Notes under the pieces: generated by a model
Told to the model about the DNA's origin: nothing
Seen by the model: only the letters and a program-made list of their open reading frames with translations
Databases searched by the model: none
Program-made: the position numbers and the translations under genes
Shown: piece after piece, positions 23,617 through 34,097 of the stretch
Layout of the letters: every line of letters begins with the position of its first letter
Position numbering within the stretch: the stretch's first letter is position 1
DNA from: Phycisphaerales bacterium
Lineage (GTDB): Bacteria; Planctomycetota; Phycisphaerae; Phycisphaerales; UBA1924
Assembly: GCA_020427395.1 (NCBI GenBank)
Contig: JAGQON010000004.1
Location: 62,001 to 126,000 of the forward strand
Direction: 5' to 3'
Length of the DNA: 64,000 nucleotides

Positions 23617-25718
23617 TCGCCGGGATTGTCGCCGCCATCGCGATCCCTACGCTCATCATCCTCTACTTCCTCAAGCTCCGCCGCATCCCGCGTGAGGTCT
23701 CCTCCACCCTCCTCTGGAAGAAGACCATCCAAGACCTGCAGGCCAACGCCCCCTTCCAGCGCCTTCGCAAAAACCTCCTCCTCTTCCTCCAACTCATCGT
23801 CCTCGGGCTCATCATCCTCGCACTCGCCCAACCCCGCAGCGCCACCACAACCGAGCAGGGCAAGAAGTACCTCATCCTGATCGACCGCTCCGCCTCGATG
23901 GCCGCCGTCGACGGCACCGAAACCCTCGGCTCCAAGTCACGACTCGAGCGCGCCAAAGAAGAAGCAATCACCCTCATCGAATCGATGCGCGAGCCCTCCG
24001 TCTTCGCACAAGGCCAAAAAGCCGACGAAGCGATGATCATCGCCTTCGACGCCAGCGCCGAGATCATTGAACAGTTCACCTCCGACCAAGCCGCGCTCAT
24101 CAACGCCATCAACTCGATCGAGCAGACCGACGCACCCTCCTCCATCGAGGAGGCCTACCGCCTCGCCCAGGCGCAGCGCCCCAACCGCGTCGTCACCGAC
24201 GCCAACGAAGCCGGCGAGGTCCTCAACACCATCGAACTCGAAGAACTCAAAGGCGGCGATCCCTACTTCTTCCACCTCTACTCCGACGGGCGCATCCCCG
24301 ACATCCAATCTGTCCGCGCCGACCAGGTCGAAGGGCAGTTCGCCTTCGAGTACCACGCGATGGGCACGCCAACCTCCAACAACATCGGGCTCGTCGCGCT
24401 CCGCTCCGAACGCGACTACGACGACCCCACCAAGCTCTCCATCTTCGTCGGCGTGCAATCCACCGACACCATCGAACGCTCCGTCGACGCCGAGCTCATC
24501 ATCGACGGCATCACCCGCTCCGTCCGCCAGATCGACCTGCCCGCCGCCACCATCGACGACACCACCGGGCAGAAGACCACCGCGACGGGAGGCGTCGTAT
24601 TCGAACTCGTCGAGCCCAACGCCGTCCTCGCCCGCGTTCGCCTCGACACCAACGGCAACGAGAACCCCGAGGCCGATGTGCTCCTCACCGACAACGAGGG
24701 CGCTCTTATCGTCCCGCCCGCCAAGCAGGCCGCCGTCGCGTTGGTGTCCTCTGGCAACCTCTTCGTTCAGTCCGCCATCTCCGGCTTCCCGCTCTCCAAG
24801 TTCGAGATCATGAGCCCGAGCGAGTACGAGGCCAAGCGTGACAGGGGCGACATGGCCGTCTTCGATGTCGTCGTCCTCGACAGCTATCTTCCCCGCGCCA
24901 ACGAGCAGGGCGTCCGCCTCGAACCGGGGCGCTACCTCATCCTCGGCAAGGTCCTCACCGGCCCGATGGGCGTGGCTGACAACGGCGTCGGGCCCGGGGG
25001 CGCGATCATCGACTGGCGGCGCACCCACCCCGTCCTGCGCGACCTCACCCTCGACGCGCTGCTCATGGCCGAGACGCCGAAGATCGAGATCCCCAAGGGC
25101 TCCGGCGTGGTCTCCCTCGCCGAGACCGCGCAGGGGCCGGCCATCTTCGAGACCTCGGACACCGATGTCCGCGCGATCGTCGTGCCATTCGATATCGCCC
25201 GCACGAACTGGCCGTTCGATGTCAGCTTCGTCGTCTTCCTCGCGTCGGCCGTGGATTATCTGGGCACCGGCTCGGTGGTTACGGTGGACGAGAGCGCCCG
25301 GTTGATCCAGCCCGGCTCGGTGCTCGCGGATCGCCTGCCCAGTGACGCGACGGGCGTACGGGTGCAGCTGCCCGACGGCTCGCGCTCGCCCGAGATCATC
25401 CCCAGCGCCGACGGACGCATCGTGTACGGCCCCATCGAGCAGACCGGGCTCTACACCCTCCGCTGGCAGGGCACACCGGGGCCCAACGACATCGTCCGCG
25501 AGAACGATGTGCAGCGTGTCTTCGCCGCCAACCTGCTCAACCCCGCCGAGAGCGATGTCTCGACGGCCTCGACCGTCTCACTGGCGAACACCGTGGTGAG
25601 CACCGAGTCGAGCACGCAGCGAAAGCGCATCATGGACTGGTGGCCGTGGCTGCTCATGGGGGCGCTGGCCATCCTGATGTTCGAGTGGTGGGTGTACAAC
25701 AAGAAGATGTATCTATAA
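23595..25718 (+). CDS. BatA-type membrane protein with VWA domain
   Basis: A 707-residue protein. The N-terminus (A-P-M-L-A-G-I-V-A-A-I-A-I-P-T-L-I-I-L-Y-F-L-K-L-R-R) is the aerotolerance-regulator N-terminal domain (BatA), with a second membrane segment at about residues 60-78. A VWA domain follows with the MIDAS motif L-I-L-I-D-R-S-A-S-M-A-A at about residue 93. A long extracytoplasmic region leads to a final membrane segment (W-L-L-M-G-A-L-A-I-L-M-F) near the C-terminus. In the MoxR-DUF58-VWA systems these proteins are membrane partners of the ATPase. It is the last gene of the operon. Confidence 0.85.
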   Translation: MTFAAPMLAGIVAAIAIPTLIILYFLKLRRIPREVSSTLLWKKTIQDLQANAPFQRLRKNLLLFLQLIVLGLIILALAQPRSATTTEQGKKYLILIDRSASMAAVDGTETLGSKSRLERAKEEAITLIESMREPSVFAQGQKADEAMIIAFDASAEIIEQFTSDQAALINAINSIEQTDAPSSIEEAYRLAQAQRPNRVVTDANEAGEVLNTIELEELKGGDPYFFHLYSDGRIPDIQSVRADQVEGQFAFEYHAMGTPTSNNIGLVALRSERDYDDPTKLSIFVGVQSTDTIERSVDAELIIDGITRSVRQIDLPAATIDDTTGQKTTATGGVVFELVEPNAVLARVRLDTNGNENPEADVLLTDNEGALIVPPAKQAAVALVSSGNLFVQSAISGFPLSKFEIMSPSEYEAKRDRGDMAVFDVVVLDSYLPRANEQGVRLEPGRYLILGKVLTGPMGVADNGVGPGGAIIDWRRTHPVLRDLTLDALLMAETPKIEIPKGSGVVSLAETAQGPAIFETSDTDVRAIVVPFDIARTNWPFDVSFVVFLASAVDYLGTGSVVTVDESARLIQPGSVLADRLPSDATGVRVQLPDGSRSPEIIPSADGRIVYGPIEQTGLYTLRWQGTPGPNDIVRENDVQRVFAANLLNPAESDVSTASTVSLANTVVSTESSTQRKRIMDWWPWLLMGALAILMFEWWVYNKKMYL

Positions 25719-25735
25719 ACGCGTTGCTGCGTTGC

Positions 25736-26176
25736 TCAGCTGTTCTTCTTGAGCCACTTCTTGAAACGACGGTCGATTACTTTGGACACGATCGCGTAGT
25801 TGTCGAAGCTGGGCTCGACATGGTATAGCGTGGGGACGCGCTTGCCGACGGTCTTCTCGTAGTCGTTGAAGAATGTCTTTCGCCCTTCGCCGGCGTAATA
25901 GTCGTGAGCGAATGCCGCCCCGAGTTGCGTCAGCATGTCGCCCACGAGAACTTCATCGAACCACGCGATCAGTTCGTAGAGTGATGCTTCACGCTTGCGG
26001 AACTTGGTGATGATTGTCTCACCGGCAAACTTCTCGGCCACAAGTTCGTTGTCGACGGCCCAGCCGAAAAACATGGCGATGTGGGTCGAGCCGTTTTCTT
26101 CCGGGAGGCCTTCGGGGTAGTTCCCACCCCAGTGCCATTTGCCTTTGTCGAACGATTCGTTGCAATACGCGTGCAT
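25736..26176 (-). CDS. Small protein resembling the DUF7832 family
   Basis: A 146-residue soluble protein with W-H-W-G-G-N-Y-P-E-G-L-P-E-E-N-G-S-T-H-I-A-M-F at about residues 14-36, H-D-Y-Y mid-protein, and a C-terminal P-S-F-D-N-Y-A-I-V-S-K-V-I-D-R-R-F. This W-x-W...P...E-N-G-x-T-H-I-x-M-F pattern fits a family often seen as stand-alone small proteins, several in immunity-type loci. ATG 26176 is preferred over the upstream TTG. It follows the EF-hand gene on the minus strand by 12 bases and may be co-transcribed. Function unknown; an immunity role is only a possibility. Confidence 0.5.
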   Translation of the reverse strand: MHAYCNESFDKGKWHWGGNYPEGLPEENGSTHIAMFFGWAVDNELVAEKFAGETIITKFRKREASLYELIAWFDEVLVGDMLTQLGAAFAHDYYAGEGRKTFFNDYEKTVGKRVPTLYHVEPSFDNYAIVSKVIDRRFKKWLKKNS

Positions 26177-26188
26177 GCACAAGTGTAC

Positions 26189-27139
26189 TCAGTTCAGATT
26201 GCGTGAACGTAGGACGAGATCGCGGAAGGCGTTGATGTCGGAGACGCTGACTTTGCCGTCGTTGTTGACATCGGCGCGCATGTCGCCGCGGTCGTAGGCG
26301 GTGAGGAAGGCGTCGTAGTCGGCGGGGCCCATGCTGCGGTCGCCGTCGCGGTCGTAGCGGGTGATGAAGTCGTCGACTTCCTGGTACTCGACCCAGGCCT
26401 CCCAGGCGTCGTTGGTTTCCTGGATGTTGAGCTCGCCGTCGCCGTCGTAGTCGAAGCTGCTCTCGGCGGTGCGCATCTGATTCTGCCAGAACTCGCGTTC
26501 CTTGCGGCGGGCGTTGCGGCGTTCGTCGTCGCTGATCTCGCCGTCGTTGTCGATGTCCATGCGGGCGCGGTCCTCGGCGCGGCGCTGCTCGTCCTGCTGG
26601 CGCATGTGCTCGTCGAAGGCGGCCTGCTCTTCCTCGTTGAGGACGCCGTCGCCGTCGAGATCGAACTGGGCCATCATCGCCTGCCCCGTGGCGGACTTCT
26701 CGAACATGGCCTGCTGGAAGGCACCCCACTCGTCGCGGGACATGTCGCCGTCGCCGTCGAGATCGTGCTCGGCCAGGAACTCCTTGCGGAGCTTCATGCC
26801 CATAGCGAGTTTTTCGAGGTCGTCGAGCATGCCGTCGCCGTTGACATCGAACTCGTGCATGCGGTCGATGAGCGAGGCCATCATGCCGATCATGCCACGC
26901 ACATCGTTGCGTGAGCTGGCGGGGATGGGGGTGCCGCCGGCCGACTCGAAGAAGACCTTGGCGGGGCTTGGCGTGGTGGGCAGGGCGAAGAGCTCGCTTC
27001 GGACCTGCTCGCGCTCGGGCTGGGGGTCGGTGGGTGTGCTGGGGGCGGGGGTGTCGCCGCGGTTGATGTAGATCGCGGCGCCGAGGATGCCCGCGCCCAT
27101 CGCGACGGTAAAGATGCCTGCTGCGGCCTTGCTGTTCAT
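26189..27139 (-). CDS. Membrane-anchored EF-hand protein with about seven calcium-binding loops
   Basis: A 316-residue protein: one N-terminal membrane segment (A-A-A-G-I-F-T-V-A-M-G-A-G-I-L-G-A-A-I-Y), a Pro/Thr-rich stalk, then EF-hand loops D-V-N-G-D-G-M-L, D-L-D-G-D-G-D-M, D-L-D-G-D-G-V-L, D-I-D-N-D-G-E-I, D-Y-D-G-D-G-E-L, D-R-D-G-D-R-S-M and D-V-N-N-D-G-K-V. The last, followed by S-D-I-N-A-F, is dockerin-like. It probably senses or buffers calcium outside the membrane. ATG 27139 has AGGGGG nine bases upstream. The sixth loop lacks the usual Gly at position 6 and may not bind. Confidence 0.8.
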   Translation of the reverse strand: MNSKAAAGIFTVAMGAGILGAAIYINRGDTPAPSTPTDPQPEREQVRSELFALPTTPSPAKVFFESAGGTPIPASSRNDVRGMIGMMASLIDRMHEFDVNGDGMLDDLEKLAMGMKLRKEFLAEHDLDGDGDMSRDEWGAFQQAMFEKSATGQAMMAQFDLDGDGVLNEEEQAAFDEHMRQQDEQRRAEDRARMDIDNDGEISDDERRNARRKEREFWQNQMRTAESSFDYDGDGELNIQETNDAWEAWVEYQEVDDFITRYDRDGDRSMGPADYDAFLTAYDRGDMRADVNNDGKVSVSDINAFRDLVLRSRNLN

Positions 27140-27304
27140 GTCGTGGACCCCCTCGAGAATCGAGCTATCGGTGGTACCGCTATGGATTGGTACGGGTTGC
27201 GGCAGGGGTGGGTTCGATGGGATTGGGGCGGTGGAGGCGGAGATTGGGGAGGGATTGGGGTGTTGAGATTGCACAGGCGGGGGAGAATGGAAGACAGTCG
27301 GGAG

Positions 27305-27904
27305 TTAGCCTGGATCTTGATGCTGTGCGTGAAGCTCGATCAGCGGGGACATGTCACCCTGATCGGCGGCTTGCAGGGCTTGGATGTATTGGGATCGGAT
27401 GGTGCTCTCGGTGCCGATTGTGGTTTCCGGCCAGAGGACGACGGGGGCGTCATGTTGTTTGAGCCAGATGTTGGCGAGCATGCGGGACCAGCGACCGTTG
27501 CCGTTGATGAATGGGTGAATCACGACAGCGCGGTGATGCAGTCGCACGGCCTGCTCAAGGACGGGCATGTCGGTTTCATGCCACTCATGGAGGTCTTCGA
27601 GCAGGTTGTGCAGATCGGTCTCGATGGCGTGGGGCGCGCTGCCCATGTTGAGTTCGGTGGTTCGCACGCGCCCGGCCCATGCCCAGACATCGGCGAGCAT
27701 CTGCGCGTGGAGTTGTTTGCTCCAGCTCAGGTCGAATGGGGCTTGCTTGCTGGTGGGTTTGGCGGCGAGATAGCGCAGCACCGCCTTGCGGATGTTCTCC
27801 GCTTCGGCGGCGTTGAGCTCGCTGGTGGTGGTGATGCTCCGATCGAGCAACCCCGAGATGTCATCGATGGGCGTCTGCCCGTGCAGCGGCGGATCGAACG
27901 GCAT
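27305..27904 (-). CDS. Fic-domain protein of the mobile-mystery-protein-B type
   Basis: A 199-residue protein with the complete Fic motif H-P-F-I-N-G-N-G-R-W-S-R at about residues 133-144, so AMP-transfer (or related nucleotidyl transfer) to a protein hydroxyl is chemically possible. The N-terminal G-L-L-D-R-S-I-T-T-T-S-E-L-N-A-A-E resembles the segment of the mobile mystery protein B subgroup, and W-A-W-A-G-R-V-R-T-T-E-L-N is the second conserved block. I see no inhibitory (S/T)xxxE(G/N) helix that I can assign with confidence. Its start overlaps the stop of the HTH gene (ATGA). Confidence 0.85.
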   Translation of the reverse strand: MPFDPPLHGQTPIDDISGLLDRSITTTSELNAAEAENIRKAVLRYLAAKPTSKQAPFDLSWSKQLHAQMLADVWAWAGRVRTTELNMGSAPHAIETDLHNLLEDLHEWHETDMPVLEQAVRLHHRAVVIHPFINGNGRWSRMLANIWLKQHDAPVVLWPETTIGTESTIRSQYIQALQAADQGDMSPLIELHAQHQDPG

Positions 27905-28296
27905 CAGGAGGCCCAGAGTTTGCGGCGCGGGCCGTTGAGCAGGTCGCGGACGGTTCGTTCGATCATGCGGCGGATGTGATCATCATCAACGCCCTGGCTT
28001 TCGAGGGCGCTCGTGCCCTGCACCATCCGCACCAGCTTGCGGGCCTTGGCGTGGGCCTGTTCTTCGCGGAACTCCTCGGCGCTGGGCATGCGCGCAGACA
28101 GGGTGACGCCGAGCGCCTGGGCGACGGCCAGGGTGTCGGACATCGAGGCATCGGAGGCGGTGGAGGCGAGCATCCGCTTGAGGGTGGAGACGGAGACGCC
28201 GCTTCGATCGGCGAGGATCTCGAAGGTCATGCCCAGCTCACGCCTGCGGGCGCGCAGGGTGGTGAGGATTTCGGGTTGGTTGGTGGTCACAGGCAC
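27904..28296 (-). CDS. HTH (XRE-like) regulator paired with the Fic protein
   Basis: A 130-residue protein from GTG 28296. Residues about 10-65 form a helix-turn-helix: R-R-R-E-L-G-M-T-F-E-I-L-A-D-R-S-G-V-S-V-S-T-L-K-R-M-L. The C-terminal part is basic and helical and could contact the Fic protein. Gene order, four-base overlap and an upstream twin palindrome (28302-28347) suggest an autoregulated toxin-antitoxin-like pair, with this protein in the antitoxin/regulator position. Confidence 0.75.
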   Translation of the reverse strand: MPVTTNQPEILTTLRARRRELGMTFEILADRSGVSVSTLKRMLASTASDASMSDTLAVAQALGVTLSARMPSAEEFREEQAHAKARKLVRMVQGTSALESQGVDDDHIRRMIERTVRDLLNGPRRKLWAS

Positions 28297-28301
28297 ATAG
28301 A

Positions 28302-28347
28302 AATAATCGCATATTTGGTACGATTATTCCAGTGAATCGTATCAAAT
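28302..28347 (-). promoter_or_regulatory. Twin-palindrome operator candidate for the HTH-Fic operon
   Basis: Two interleaved inverted repeats lie just upstream of GTG 28296: ATTTGGTACGATT (28313-28325) with AATCGTATCAAAT (28335-28347), 12 of 13 pairs; and AATAATCG (28302-28309) with CGATTATT (28321-28328), perfect. On the minus strand a promoter of the form TTCACT-17-TATGCG would lie inside them. AT-rich in an otherwise GC-rich area. Confidence 0.6.
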
Positions 28348-28859
28348 TTGAGATGAAAAATACAGAAAACTGGGCTATTGGGTCAGAATAGGCTTTTATC
28401 GCTCGCTGTGCCCATCGATTATGGCTGGCTATGGATCGGGGCTTGGGTTGTGTCGGCGCGTGCATGGTCGGCTCCCTTCGCGGATGGCGCGATGGGTTTG
28501 CGGCGGGGGCACGGGCGTGTGTGGTTGGTCACTTGGGGGTGATGGGGGAATTGTAAATGATCGGCGTGGAGCGTCAAGGGTGGTGGGGCGCATCGCAGCG
28601 AAACAGCGCACGAAGGGTGTCACTGTGGGGTGGTTTTTGAACGCGAAGAAAAGCGAAGGGATCAAAAGGGGGGAGGAAGAACCTGCTCAAGCTGCGCGTG
28701 AGCAAAGGCACCCGGCGAGTTGAATGAGGAATAGGTAAATTGGATTGCAGAGTTCATTCCGAAGAGAGATCGCCATTGCGGCAGTTGGCCGGAAGTGCTG
28801 CTAAAGTGGATATGGGGATGCTGTACGATTGTGCGAGGCGGAAGAATCAGGAGCAAGAA
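28348..28859. other. Intergenic stretch without a gene
   Basis: About 510 bases between the divergent HTH-Fic operon and the AAA ATPase gene. I see no credible ORF, RNA gene or long repeat; composition falls from GC-rich to AT-rich near 28720, which marks the left edge of the low-GC defence-like pair. Confidence 0.55.
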
Positions 28860-30062
28860 ATGGAAAATGCACCTATACCCTTTATCAAAAGTGTGTACAT
28901 AAAAAACTACAAGAGCATTGGCCATTGCGCGCTTGAGCTTGAGCCATTCACTGTACTAGTTGGTAGGAATGGGGCAGGAAAAAGCAATTTTCTCGATGCA
29001 TTACGGTTTATTTCAGACAGCTTAGACACATCATTAGACCACGCGATCAAGTGGAGAGGCGGCATCGATTTAGTACGCCGGAGGAGCACTGGGCATCCGC
29101 GAAACTTCTCTATCGGAATCTTTGTTCATATCACAAAGGAAAAATTCGCAAAGTATAGCTTTGAGGTTGGGGCAAAATCTGGCGGCGCATTTGTAGTAAA
29201 AAAAGAGCGGCTGGAAATTCTGCGGCCCAATTTTGATCTGACAGATCTATATCAAGTAGAAAGCGGCCAAGTAACTAAGATGTCCCTGTCGGAATATCCT
29301 GAGGCCCAAGCAGACAGGCTTTATCTAGTTGCGGCTTCAGGACTCAGAGAGTTTCGCGAAGTATATGATGCACTTCGATCGGTAGGTTTTTACAATCTCA
29401 ATCCTCAAGCGATGCTTGAGTTGCAGAGTCCCGATGCTGGCAATATCCTAATGCGGGATGGGTCCAACATAGCCAGTGTGGTTGGTCGTTTGCAGCAAGA
29501 TAATCCTGAGGCTGTTGCAAGAATTGGGCAGTACTTAGGGAAGATCACGCCTGGAGTCGAGGGGCTTGAGAGAGTTAGCTTAGGCCCAAGAGAGACTATA
29601 CAGTTTCGGCAAAAAGTTGTAGGCGCAGAGCATCCGTGGAGATTTTATGCAGCAAACATGTCGGATGGCACGCTACGAGCAACTGGTGTATTGGTTGCAG
29701 TAAGTCAGTTGGTTGGGCATGCTTCTGCTGTTAGGCTAGTTGGTATTGAAGAGCCGGAGACCGCTCTGCATCCCGCAGCCGCCAATGCATTAGTTGATGC
29801 GATTAGAGAGGCTAATGCTACAACTCAAGTTATTGTAACGTCGCACAGTCCTGATATTCTAGATGTGGCGGGATTAGACCCGAAGGCATTAGTATTGGCC
29901 GTATCTCGTGAGAATGAAACTCGGCTTGGCAGGCCTGACGGGGCTACTTTAGAAGCCATACGGACTCATTTGTATAGTGCCGGTGATTTACACAGAATGG
30001 ATCAGTTGATATTGGACGAGAAGTCGGTTGAGATGCAAAATCAGTTGAGCTTGTTTGAATAA
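28860..30062 (+). CDS. AAA family (OLD/AAA_21-like) ATPase, candidate defence component
   Basis: A 400-residue SMC/ABC-like ATPase. It opens with the typical I-K-S-V-Y-I-K-N-Y-K-S-I-G, Walker A is V-G-R-N-G-A-G-K-S-N at about residue 37, and Walker B with the ABC-type context is L-V-G-I-E-E-P-E-T-A-L-H-P at about 296, followed by V-I-V-T-S-H-S-P. The coiled-coil insertion is short, so this is the AAA_15/AAA_21 type and not Rad50. ATG 28860 is chosen for AGGAG eight bases upstream. Codons and GC are much lower than in flanking genes. It is followed after 3 bases by a DUF4276 gene; ATPase plus TOPRIM-like pairs (OLD, PARIS, AbiL) abort phage infection. Confidence 0.8.
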   Translation: MENAPIPFIKSVYIKNYKSIGHCALELEPFTVLVGRNGAGKSNFLDALRFISDSLDTSLDHAIKWRGGIDLVRRRSTGHPRNFSIGIFVHITKEKFAKYSFEVGAKSGGAFVVKKERLEILRPNFDLTDLYQVESGQVTKMSLSEYPEAQADRLYLVAASGLREFREVYDALRSVGFYNLNPQAMLELQSPDAGNILMRDGSNIASVVGRLQQDNPEAVARIGQYLGKITPGVEGLERVSLGPRETIQFRQKVVGAEHPWRFYAANMSDGTLRATGVLVAVSQLVGHASAVRLVGIEEPETALHPAAANALVDAIREANATTQVIVTSHSPDILDVAGLDPKALVLAVSRENETRLGRPDGATLEAIRTHLYSAGDLHRMDQLILDEKSVEMQNQLSLFE

Positions 30063-30065
30063 GGG

Positions 30066-30661
30066 ATGGCGATAGTGAGCCATATAATAATTCCAATAGT
30101 TGAAGGCCATGGCGAATTCGAAGGCGTTAGAGTGTTGCTTCAGCGGCTGTGGTATGAACTCCAGCTTGGAGGTTACTTAGAAGTGGAGCGCCCTATCCGT
30201 AGACCAAAAGGTAAACTCCGCAAAGAGGACGAGCTTGTGCGCGCGGTAGAGTTTGCAGGTCTCAGGGCTAGGCAGTCTGAGCATGTCGGGCTTATTTTGA
30301 TCATGTTTGATGCAGATGATGCTTGTCCGGTGGAGTTGGTCGCGGAGTCGCAACCTTGGGTTGATAATGTGGCTACGGATCAACTGAAGACATTCGCGCT
30401 TCCAAAAATTGAAGTAGAGTCTTGGCTCATTGCGGGTCGCAGTGGTTTTGAAGAGCTACTGAACGAAGAGTATCAGGATTTGCAAAATGATTTTGATCCA
30501 GACACAAAGGGTAAAGGCTGGTTGAAAAGGTACTACAAATCCAACTACAGTGAGACTGTGGATTTTCCTGGATTGTGTTCGAGGTACTCAGTTACCGATG
30601 CGCGCGAGCAGTCTCGGTCATTTAAAAAGCTATGCAAAGAATGTGAGATATTAAGTCAAAA

Positions 30662-30665
<4 letters not shown>
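30066..30665 (+). CDS. DUF4276 (TOPRIM-like) protein, candidate defence effector
   Basis: A 199-residue protein that begins I-I-I-P-I-V-E-G-H-G-E-F-E-G-V, the DUF4276 signature, with P-I-R-R-P-K-G-K-L at about residue 43 and the acidic strand L-I-L-I-M-F-D-A-D-D-A-C-P at about 76. The first Glu and the D-A-D-D cluster correspond to the metal-binding residues of a TOPRIM fold, so nuclease activity is plausible. It is spaced 3 bases from the ATPase gene with GAATAAGGG as ribosome site. Low GC like its partner. Its last four bases overlap the thiC stop codon from the opposite strand. Confidence 0.78.
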
Positions 30666-32689
<2,024 letters not shown>

Positions 32690-32756
32690 GCGTCGCTCCG
32701 AGTGTCTAGGTGAACGCACCGGGAGCGGGCAGCCGGGCCGGTGAACGGATCGGCTG

Positions 32757-32836
32757 GCTGCATTCCCTCCGCCGGTGCGAGCCGGATCAGGTTCAACGGG
32801 TGCTTCTCAGCGGCTGTGGCCGCGCCCCGTGCAGTT
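32757..32836 (-). promoter_or_regulatory. TPP (THI element) riboswitch of thiC
   Basis: Minus-strand sequence contains CTGAGAAGCACCC, then GTTGAACCTGATCCGG and CACCGGCGGAGGGAA, the conserved cores of the TPP aptamer. The closing helix P1 is CTGCA (32831-32835) with TGCAG (32758-32762). Downstream, GCAGCC can instead pair with GGCTGC of CCCGGCTGCCC, an alternative hairpin excluding P1. Thiamine pyrophosphate binding is expected to reduce thiC expression. Confidence 0.95.
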
Positions 32837-32841
32837 GGGTG

Positions 32842-32847
32842 ATTGTA
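32842..32847 (-). promoter_or_regulatory. Likely -10 box for thiC
   Basis: TACAAT on the minus strand, placed so that transcription would begin at the 5' end of the riboswitch P1 helix. No clear -35 box is visible at the usual spacing. Confidence 0.4.
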
Positions 32848-32888
32848 GCGGAGAACCCGGGGGTATGGGGTCGCGTAGAGTTGGGTCT

Positions 32889-33224
32889 GTGATTCCTCAG
32901 CGATTGTTCATCCTGGTCGGTGCGATCATGGCGTGGGTGCTCGGCGCGTTTGCTGAGCCGCACGCTCGTGGATCGCTGCTGGGTGCTGATGGGCGATCGG
33001 TGCCGGGTTCGCCGGAGCCGGTGCTGGTTGGCAGCGATACGGCGGCCATCAGCGGGCTTGAGCAGCGGGAGGGGTCCAGCGGGGACGATGATTCGGACAG
33101 CTTTGTCTGGGTTGATGGTCTGGCGACTGGTGCGCCGGGTCGTGCGTCTGCCGCGTTGGATCGCTGTATTGAGGCGAGCGCATCGCTGCGGCATGTGCTC
33201 TGGTCGCGTGGGCCGCCTGTTTGA
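32889..33224 (+). CDS. Small exported protein, function unknown
   Basis: A 111-residue product if read from GTG 32889. It starts with a plausible signal peptide (I-P-Q-R-L-F-I-L-V-G-A-I-M-A-W-V-L-G-A-F-A), then a Ser/Asp/Gly-rich segment (S-S-G-D-D-D-S-D-S) and a short Cys-containing end. No family recognised. It is divergent from thiC. Competing frames on both strands are open over the same region, so coding status is less certain than for its neighbours. Confidence 0.45.
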   Translation: MIPQRLFILVGAIMAWVLGAFAEPHARGSLLGADGRSVPGSPEPVLVGSDTAAISGLEQREGSSGDDDSDSFVWVDGLATGAPGRASAALDRCIEASASLRHVLWSRGPPV

Positions 33225-33326
33225 TCGTGCATTGTTGAGATTGCGTGCCCGTGCCGGTTGGTGTGGGCGTGAGTGTTAATCACGATCGCCGCGATTGCGC
33301 GGCGAGCTGCACGAGTGAGTCTTTGA

Positions 33327-33497
33327 ATGAACAAGCCTCAACCCCGCGCCGGGCAGAAGCCCGCGGCGCGTCATGATGTCGAAGAGCCCAAGTACGAATC
33401 GCTCAAGGGCTGCCTGATCCTGCTGCTGGCGGTGGTCGCGTTTCTGATTATCTCGGTGATCGCGTCGTACCTGACGGGCATGAAGCCGGGCGTCTGA
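33327..33497 (+). CDS. 56-residue single-pass membrane protein
   Basis: ATG 33327 to TGA 33497. About 28 polar residues (K-P-Q-P-R-A-G-Q-K-P-A-A-R-H) precede one membrane segment G-C-L-I-L-L-L-A-V-V-A-F-L-I-I-S-V-I-A. No strong ribosome site is visible (GAGTGAG about 13 bases upstream). No family recognised; its position before the Rnk-like gene on the opposite strand offers no clue. Confidence 0.5.
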   Translation: MNKPQPRAGQKPAARHDVEEPKYESLKGCLILLLAVVAFLIISVIASYLTGMKPGV

Positions 33498-33502
33498 GCG
33501 GA

Positions 33503-33958
33503 TCAGCGGTCGTAGTCGCCTGCGTGTTCGGGCTGGTATTCGATGGCGTCGATGCGGAGGCGCGTCGTGTGCGATCGCTGCGCGATGATGATGGTGTCGC
33601 CGACACAGCGTGCAAGGAGCTCGCTGCCGAGTTCCTCCTGGATCTCGACGGGCTCGACACCGGCGGGGGTGTCGTGCGCGCACTCGGCGTCGTAGACGAG
33701 CGCGACGCGGTGGAGCTGGAGTGTGTCGAGGTCGATGAGGCGCACGATGGAGTTCATCGTGACCATGTCGCAGGGGACGAGCGTTGGGTTGATGGGCTGT
33801 GCCTGCTGCATGCGCAGGAGGAGGCGCCCGATGTGGGCGGGTGTGTCGCCGCACGCGAGCGAGCGTGAGACGCGGCGCATGCGTGGGTGGGTCGCGTCCG
33901 CGAATGATTCGAGCACGCGGGTTCGATCGAGTCGATTGATGACGGGCGTGTTCTGCAT
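33503..33958 (-). CDS. Rnk-like / GreA-GreB C-terminal-domain protein
   Basis: A 151-residue protein whose C-terminal half matches the Rnk/GreA C-domain: L-V-P-C-D-M-V-T-M-N-S-I-V-R at about residues 60-73, L-V-Y-D-A-E-C-A, L-G-S-E-L-L-A-R-C-V-G-D-T-I, and I-E-Y-Q-P-E-H-A-G-D-Y-D at the end. The N-terminal part is a short helical segment in place of the GreA coiled coil. Such proteins bind RNA polymerase's secondary channel; E. coli Rnk affects nucleoside diphosphate kinase levels. Monocistronic on the minus strand. Confidence 0.8.
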   Translation of the reverse strand: MQNTPVINRLDRTRVLESFADATHPRMRRVSRSLACGDTPAHIGRLLLRMQQAQPINPTLVPCDMVTMNSIVRLIDLDTLQLHRVALVYDAECAHDTPAGVEPVEIQEELGSELLARCVGDTIIIAQRSHTTRLRIDAIEYQPEHAGDYDR

Positions 33959-34097
33959 GGCGTTCTCCCAACGCAGCGACGCGCTGCGTAGGAGGTAGGG
34001 TACAGAGTGAGGCTCTGGAATCCCAGCCGAAAGAAACCAGCAAGGTCTTTCGCGGGGTGAAAACGCGGCATGCGATTGGGGATAAGTGCGACGGGGG

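Noticed and set aside
23937..25028. 363-codon minus-strand open frame
   Set aside because: Antisense to the BatA-like gene; composition is a D/G/V-rich mirror of the sense codons and no motif is visible.
25736..26182. TTG start at 26182 for the DUF7832-like gene
   Set aside because: ATG 26176 lies two codons downstream and is the more likely start.
34026..34058. CGAAAG/CTTTCG hairpin as terminator of the hydrolase-ankyrin gene
   Set aside because: Short stem with a long loop and no T tract on either strand.
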